Assembly (NCBI RefSeq): GCF_014851765.1
Contig: NZ_JACVAI010000005.1
Location: 522,915 to 586,914, forward strand
Direction: 5' to 3'
DNA: 64,000 nt
DNA from: Pseudomonas sp. PDM04
Lineage (GTDB): Bacteria > Pseudomonadota > Gammaproteobacteria > Pseudomonadales > Pseudomonadaceae
Positions 60,658 through 64,000 of the stretch are shown here, piece by piece; the first letter of the stretch is position 1, and the number at the start of each line of letters is the position of its first letter. Position numbers and translations under genes: made by a program. The notes under the pieces were generated by a model. It was not told the DNA's origin, did not search any database, and worked only from the letters and a program-made list of their open reading frames with translations.

Positions 60658-60679
60658 AAAGTTGGATTTCATCGACTTT
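60658..60679. promoter_or_regulatory. Candidate BauR operator
   Basis: AAAGT (60658-60662) and ACTTT (60675-60679) flank 12 bp in the AT-rich bauR-bauA spacer, a T-N11-A-like LysR arrangement. It lies 72 bp before the bauA ATG. Confidence 0.45.
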
Positions 60680-60750
60680 ATCCCCGTGGCAAGTTAGCTG
60701 CAAGAACGCTTTCATCTCCACGCCGCTTATCGCCCTGCGAGGTTTTGCCC

Positions 60751-62100
60751 ATGAACTTGCCCGAAAACGCACCGACTTCCCTGGCCAGCCAGCTCAAGCT
60801 CGATGCTCACTGGATGCCCTACACCGCCAACCGCAATTTCCAGCGCGACCCGCGGCTGATCGTGGCGGCTGAAGGCAGCTGGCTGACGGACGACAAGGGG
60901 CGCCAGGTTTACGATTCGCTGTCCGGTCTGTGGACCTGCGGTGCCGGGCACACCCGCAAGGAAATCCAGGAGGCGGTGGCCAAGCAATTGGGTACCCTCG
61001 ATTACTCGCCGGGCTTCCAGTACGGTCATCCGCTGTCGTTCCAGCTGGCCGAGAAAATCACCGACCTGACCCCGGGCAACCTCAATCACGTGTTCTTCAC
61101 TGACTCGGGTTCCGAGTGCGCCGATACCGCAGTGAAAATGGTCCGTGCCTACTGGCGCCTGAAAGGCCAGTCGACCAAGACCAAAATGATCGGTCGTGCC
61201 CGTGGCTATCACGGTGTGAACATCGCCGGCACCAGCCTGGGTGGGGTGAACGGCAACCGCAAGCTCTTCGGTCAGGCGATGATGGATGTCGATCACCTGC
61301 CGCACACCTTGCTGGCGAGCAATGCCTATTCCCGTGGCATGCCGAAAGAGGGCGGTATCGCTCTGGCGGACGAGTTGCTCAAACTGATCGAATTGCATGA
61401 CGCGTCGAACATCGCCGCAGTATTCGTCGAGCCAATGGCCGGTTCCGCTGGCGTGCTGGTTCCGCCTGAAGGCTACCTCAAGCGTCTGCGCGAAATCTGC
61501 GATCAACACAACATCCTGCTGGTGTTCGACGAAGTGATCACCGGCTTCGGCCGTACCGGCACCATGTTCGGCGCCACCACCTTTGGTGTGACCCCAGACC
61601 TGATGTGCATCGCCAAGCAGGTCACCAATGGCGCGATCCCGATGGGTGCGGTGATTGCCAGCTCCGAGATCTACCAGACCTTCATGAACCAGGCGACGCC
61701 GGAGTATGCGGTGGAGTTCCCGCACGGCTACACCTACTCGGCGCATCCGGTGGCGTGTGCCGCTGGCCTGGCAGCCCTCGACCTGCTGCAAAAGGAAAAC
61801 CTGGTGCAGAGCGTGGCCGACGTCGCGCCGCATTTCGAAAAGGCGCTGCACGGCGTGAAGGGCGCGAAGAACATCATCGACATTCGCAACTTTGGCCTGG
61901 CCGGCGCTATCCAGATTGCACCGCGTGATGGCGACGCCATCGTGCGCCCATTCGAAGCGGGCATGGCGCTGTGGAAAGCCGGGTTCTACGTGCGCTTCGG
62001 CGGCGACACCCTGCAGTTCGGCCCAACCTTCAACAGCAAGCCACAAGACCTCGATCGCCTGTTCGACGCGGTCGGTGAAGTGCTGAACAAAATCGACTGA
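60751..62100 (+). CDS. bauA: Beta-alanine:pyruvate aminotransferase
   Basis: A 449-residue class III PLP aminotransferase. LDAHWMPYTANRNFQRDPRL at the N-terminus, SLSGLWTCGAGHTRKEI, the PLP motif LVFDEVITGFGRTGTMFGA and the PLP-Lys in CIAKQVTNGAIPMGAV (about residue 288). It transfers the amino group of beta-alanine to pyruvate giving malonate semialdehyde. Next to bauR and bauC, this is the PA0132 counterpart. The ATG at 60751 is chosen over a TTG two codons earlier. Confidence 0.95.
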   Translation: MNLPENAPTSLASQLKLDAHWMPYTANRNFQRDPRLIVAAEGSWLTDDKGRQVYDSLSGLWTCGAGHTRKEIQEAVAKQLGTLDYSPGFQYGHPLSFQLAEKITDLTPGNLNHVFFTDSGSECADTAVKMVRAYWRLKGQSTKTKMIGRARGYHGVNIAGTSLGGVNGNRKLFGQAMMDVDHLPHTLLASNAYSRGMPKEGGIALADELLKLIELHDASNIAAVFVEPMAGSAGVLVPPEGYLKRLREICDQHNILLVFDEVITGFGRTGTMFGATTFGVTPDLMCIAKQVTNGAIPMGAVIASSEIYQTFMNQATPEYAVEFPHGYTYSAHPVACAAGLAALDLLQKENLVQSVADVAPHFEKALHGVKGAKNIIDIRNFGLAGAIQIAPRDGDAIVRPFEAGMALWKAGFYVRFGGDTLQFGPTFNSKPQDLDRLFDAVGEVLNKID

Positions 62101-62165
62101 TTTTCCCTTCTATATAGAGGCGTCCTTCGACGGGGCGCCTGTGGACAACTTTTCAGGAGCCCCGC

Positions 62166-63659
62166 ATGAGCGTTATTCCGCATTTGATCAATGGCGAACT
62201 GGTCACCGAAGACGGTCGCGCGACCGACGTGTACAACCCGTCCACCGGTCAGGCGATCCACAAGCTGCCACTGGCCAGCCGCGAAACCATTCAGAAAGCC
62301 ATCGATTCGGCCAAGGCAGCGTTCCCGGCCTGGCGTAACACGCCGGCGGCCAAGCGTGCACAGGTGATGTTCCGCTTCAAGCAACTGCTGGAACAGAATG
62401 AAGCGCGTATCGCCCAACTGATCAGCGAAGAACACGGCAAGACCCTGGAAGACGCGGCAGGTGAACTGAAGCGCGGTATCGAGAACGTCGAGTTCGCCTG
62501 CGCGGCGCCGGAAATTCTCAAGGGCGAATACAGCCGTAACGTCGGCCCGAATATCGATGCCTGGTCGGATTTCCAACCGTTGGGCGTGGTGGCCGGTATT
62601 ACGCCGTTCAACTTCCCGGCGATGGTCCCGTTGTGGATGTACCCGCTGGCAATCGTCTGCGGCAACTGCTTCATCCTCAAACCCTCCGAGCGTGATCCGA
62701 GCTCGACGCTGCTGATCGCCCAGCTGTTGCTGGAAGCGGGTCTGCCCAAAGGCGTACTGAACGTGGTGCATGGCGACAAGGCGGCTGTGGATGCGCTGAT
62801 CGAAGCACCGGAAGTCAAGGCGCTGAGCTTCGTCGGTTCGACCCCGATTGCCGAGTACATTTATGCCGAAGGCACCAAGCGCGGCAAACGTGTCCAGGCG
62901 TTGGGCGGAGCGAAGAACCATGCGGTGCTGATGCCGGATGCGGATCTGGATAACGCCGTCAACGCACTGATGGGCGCGGCGTACGGTTCTTGCGGCGAGC
63001 GTTGCATGGCGATCTCGGTGGCCGTGTGTGTGGGCGACCAGGTGGCGGATGCGCTGGTGGCCAAGTTGGTGCCACAGATCAAGGCCCTGAAAATCGGCGC
63101 CGGCACTTCCTGCGGCCTGGACATGGGACCACTGGTGACCGGTCAGGCCCGCGACAAGGTCAGCGGCTATGTGGAAGACGGCGTCGCGGCCGGCGCGAAG
63201 CTGGTGGTGGACGGTCGTGGCCTGAGCGTTGCCGGGCATGAGGAGGGTTTTTTCCTGGGTGGCTGCCTGTTCGATAACGTCACGCCAGAGATGCGCATCT
63301 ATAAGGAAGAGATCTTCGGGCCGGTGCTGTGCGTCGTTCGGGTCAACAGCCTGGAAGAAGCGATGCAACTGATCAACGATCACGAGTATGGCAACGGCAC
63401 TTGCATCTTTACCCGCGACGGGGAAGCCGCGCGGTTGTTCTGCGATGAGATCGAAGTCGGTATGGTCGGCGTCAACGTTCCATTGCCGGTACCGGTGGCC
63501 TACCACAGCTTTGGTGGCTGGAAGCGTTCGCTGTTCGGCGATCTGCATGCCTATGGTCCGGACGGTGTGCGTTTCTACACCCGTCGCAAGGCCATCACCC
63601 AGCGCTGGCCGCAACGTGCGAGCCATGAAGCGTCGCAATTCGCTTTCCCAAGCTTGTAA
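62166..63659 (+). CDS. bauC: CoA-acylating (methyl)malonate-semialdehyde dehydrogenase
   Basis: A 497-residue aldehyde dehydrogenase of the MmsA branch. Cofactor region GVVAGITPFNFPAMVPLWMY, GSTPIAEYIY, active-site Cys in YGSCGERCMAIS (about residue 285), and PLPVPVAYHSFGGWKRSLFG near the end. It oxidises malonate semialdehyde to acetyl-CoA plus CO2 after the BauA step. Family members also act on methylmalonate semialdehyde (valine catabolism, mmsA); the bau context favours the bauC role. A hairpin terminator follows. Confidence 0.93.
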   Translation: MSVIPHLINGELVTEDGRATDVYNPSTGQAIHKLPLASRETIQKAIDSAKAAFPAWRNTPAAKRAQVMFRFKQLLEQNEARIAQLISEEHGKTLEDAAGELKRGIENVEFACAAPEILKGEYSRNVGPNIDAWSDFQPLGVVAGITPFNFPAMVPLWMYPLAIVCGNCFILKPSERDPSSTLLIAQLLLEAGLPKGVLNVVHGDKAAVDALIEAPEVKALSFVGSTPIAEYIYAEGTKRGKRVQALGGAKNHAVLMPDADLDNAVNALMGAAYGSCGERCMAISVAVCVGDQVADALVAKLVPQIKALKIGAGTSCGLDMGPLVTGQARDKVSGYVEDGVAAGAKLVVDGRGLSVAGHEEGFFLGGCLFDNVTPEMRIYKEEIFGPVLCVVRVNSLEEAMQLINDHEYGNGTCIFTRDGEAARLFCDEIEVGMVGVNVPLPVPVAYHSFGGWKRSLFGDLHAYGPDGVRFYTRRKAITQRWPQRASHEASQFAFPSL

Positions 63660-63670
63660 GCGGAAGGGAA

Positions 63671-63700
63671 GAAGGCCGAGCCCCCTGGGGCTCGGCCTTC
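63671..63700 (+). terminator. Rho-independent terminator after bauC
   Basis: GAAGGCCGAGCC and GGCTCGGCCTTC arms pair almost perfectly (63671-63684 with 63687-63700), followed by GTCTTTC and, 14 nt later, TTTTTT, 11 bp past the stop codon. Confidence 0.85.
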
Positions 63701-63749
63701 GTCTTTCTGGGCTTTTTTGACTCATGTGACAGAAATATGAAAATAGGTG

Positions 63750-63777
63750 TTGACGGCAGATTCTGGACGTCTATAAT
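63750..63777 (+). promoter_or_regulatory. Strong sigma-70 promoter (probable rRNA operon, upstream copy)
   Basis: TTGACG (63750-63755), 16-bp spacer, TATAAT (63772-63777). The flanks GGTGTTGAC and TTCGCC are the same as in the second promoter 203 bp downstream. The pair faces right, out of the window. Confidence 0.75.
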
Positions 63778-63952
63778 TCGCCCCACTTCCGGCGCAGTCG
63801 AAACGGAAAACTCCTTGGTAAACAAAGAGTTACGCAGTTTTCGGCAGCGAGTTGCTTCAGGTCATCGAAGCCAGGAAGGAGTCGGTCAGGCAGTGTGCAG
63901 TCGCTTGATGGACGGTTCGATCTTCTCGGTCGAAAGCGGTGAAAAAGAGGTG

Positions 63953-63980
63953 TTGACAGCAGCGAGTAACGCTGTAGAAT
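63953..63980 (+). promoter_or_regulatory. Strong sigma-70 promoter (probable rRNA operon, downstream copy)
   Basis: TTGACA (63953-63958), 16-bp spacer, TAGAAT (63975-63980), followed by TCGCCTCCCGCT. The run TGTAGAATTCGCCTCCCGCT is what I recall from the leader of Pseudomonas 16S rRNA operons. The window ends 20 bp later, before any rRNA. Confidence 0.8.
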
Positions 63981-64000
63981 TCGCCTCCCGCTAACGAGAG

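Noticed and set aside
61986..63725. Open frame antisense to bauC
   Set aside because: bauC has the full aldehyde dehydrogenase signature; the other frame is featureless.
63737..63994. 85-codon open frame at the right edge
   Set aside because: It runs through two strong promoters of an rRNA-type leader and has no ribosome-binding site.
1..64000. CRISPR array, tRNA genes, transposase, integrase or prophage
   Set aside because: No repeat-spacer pattern, CCA-ended cloverleaf, DDE transposase or phage structural gene was seen; only REP-type repeats are present.

Overview
The window reads as chromosomal DNA of a Pseudomonas of the P. fluorescens group. Three things support this. The block retS-purD-purH-fis-dusB-prmA-accC-accB-aroQ-dsbD-chemoreceptor-gcbA-DUF2333-Nudix-yciH-speA has the gene order known from P. 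aeruginosa PA4856 to PA4839. The bau cluster matches PA0130-PA0133. The spacers carry GGAGCGAGC(C/T)TGCTCGCG-type REP sequences typical of fluorescent pseudomonads. No tRNA, transposase, integrase, prophage or CRISPR array is visible, and coding density is high.

Layout. 1-1480: end of one gene, an intact paralog of it, and a MarC-family membrane protein. 1542-19449 (mostly minus strand): RetS hybrid sensor, de novo purine enzymes, Fis/DusB, PrmA, acetyl-CoA carboxylase subunits, dehydroquinase, DsbD, a chemoreceptor and the diguanylate cyclase GcbA. 19960-24323 (plus): DUF2333, Nudix, YciH, arginine decarboxylase. 24552-31983: a short VgrG-like protein with a DUF4123 adaptor, a MATE transporter, a small membrane protein, a MazG-like protein, CmoM, two DUF4136 lipoproteins and a LuxR-type response regulator. 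32040-35248: a TpsB-type outer-membrane transporter and a glycine-rich collagen-like lipoprotein. 35472-40174: a dehydratase/ketoreductase/thiolase cluster with an AraC regulator. 40290-43571: a dCache chemoreceptor and a RIO-type kinase. 43734-47354: a CueR/CopA/CopZ copper-efflux module with two CueR operators. 47554-53510: drug exporter, a small unannotated-type ORF, oxidoreductase/ABM pair, LysR and ArsR regulators, adenine deaminase. 53720-59596: a frameshifted ChaA-type antiporter, 8-oxoguanine deaminase, a MerR-SDR pair, a membrane protein ending in REP-encoded residues, a YigZ protein and a RutR-like regulator. 59692-63659: beta-alanine catabolism (bauR, bauA, bauC). 63750-64000: two tandem strong promoters that look like the start of an rRNA operon leader running out of the window.

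How the genes work together. RetS and GcbA both act in the sessile/motile decision (Gac/Rsm and c-di-GMP). The response regulator, TpsB and collagen-like lipoprotein are a plausible but undescribed surface-adhesion module. The purine-salvage deaminases, the RutR-like regulator and the bau operon suggest a nucleobase-degradation neighbourhood. The copper module is self-contained: CueR senses Cu(I), CopA exports it and CopZ carries it.

Most worth a second look: the TpsB/collagen-like lipoprotein pair, the mini-VgrG/DUF4123 pair with no effector, the 3'-terminal frameshift in chaA, a 37-bp direct repeat containing perfect DnaA boxes, the MerR-type operator at 57511, and the rRNA-type promoters at the right edge.
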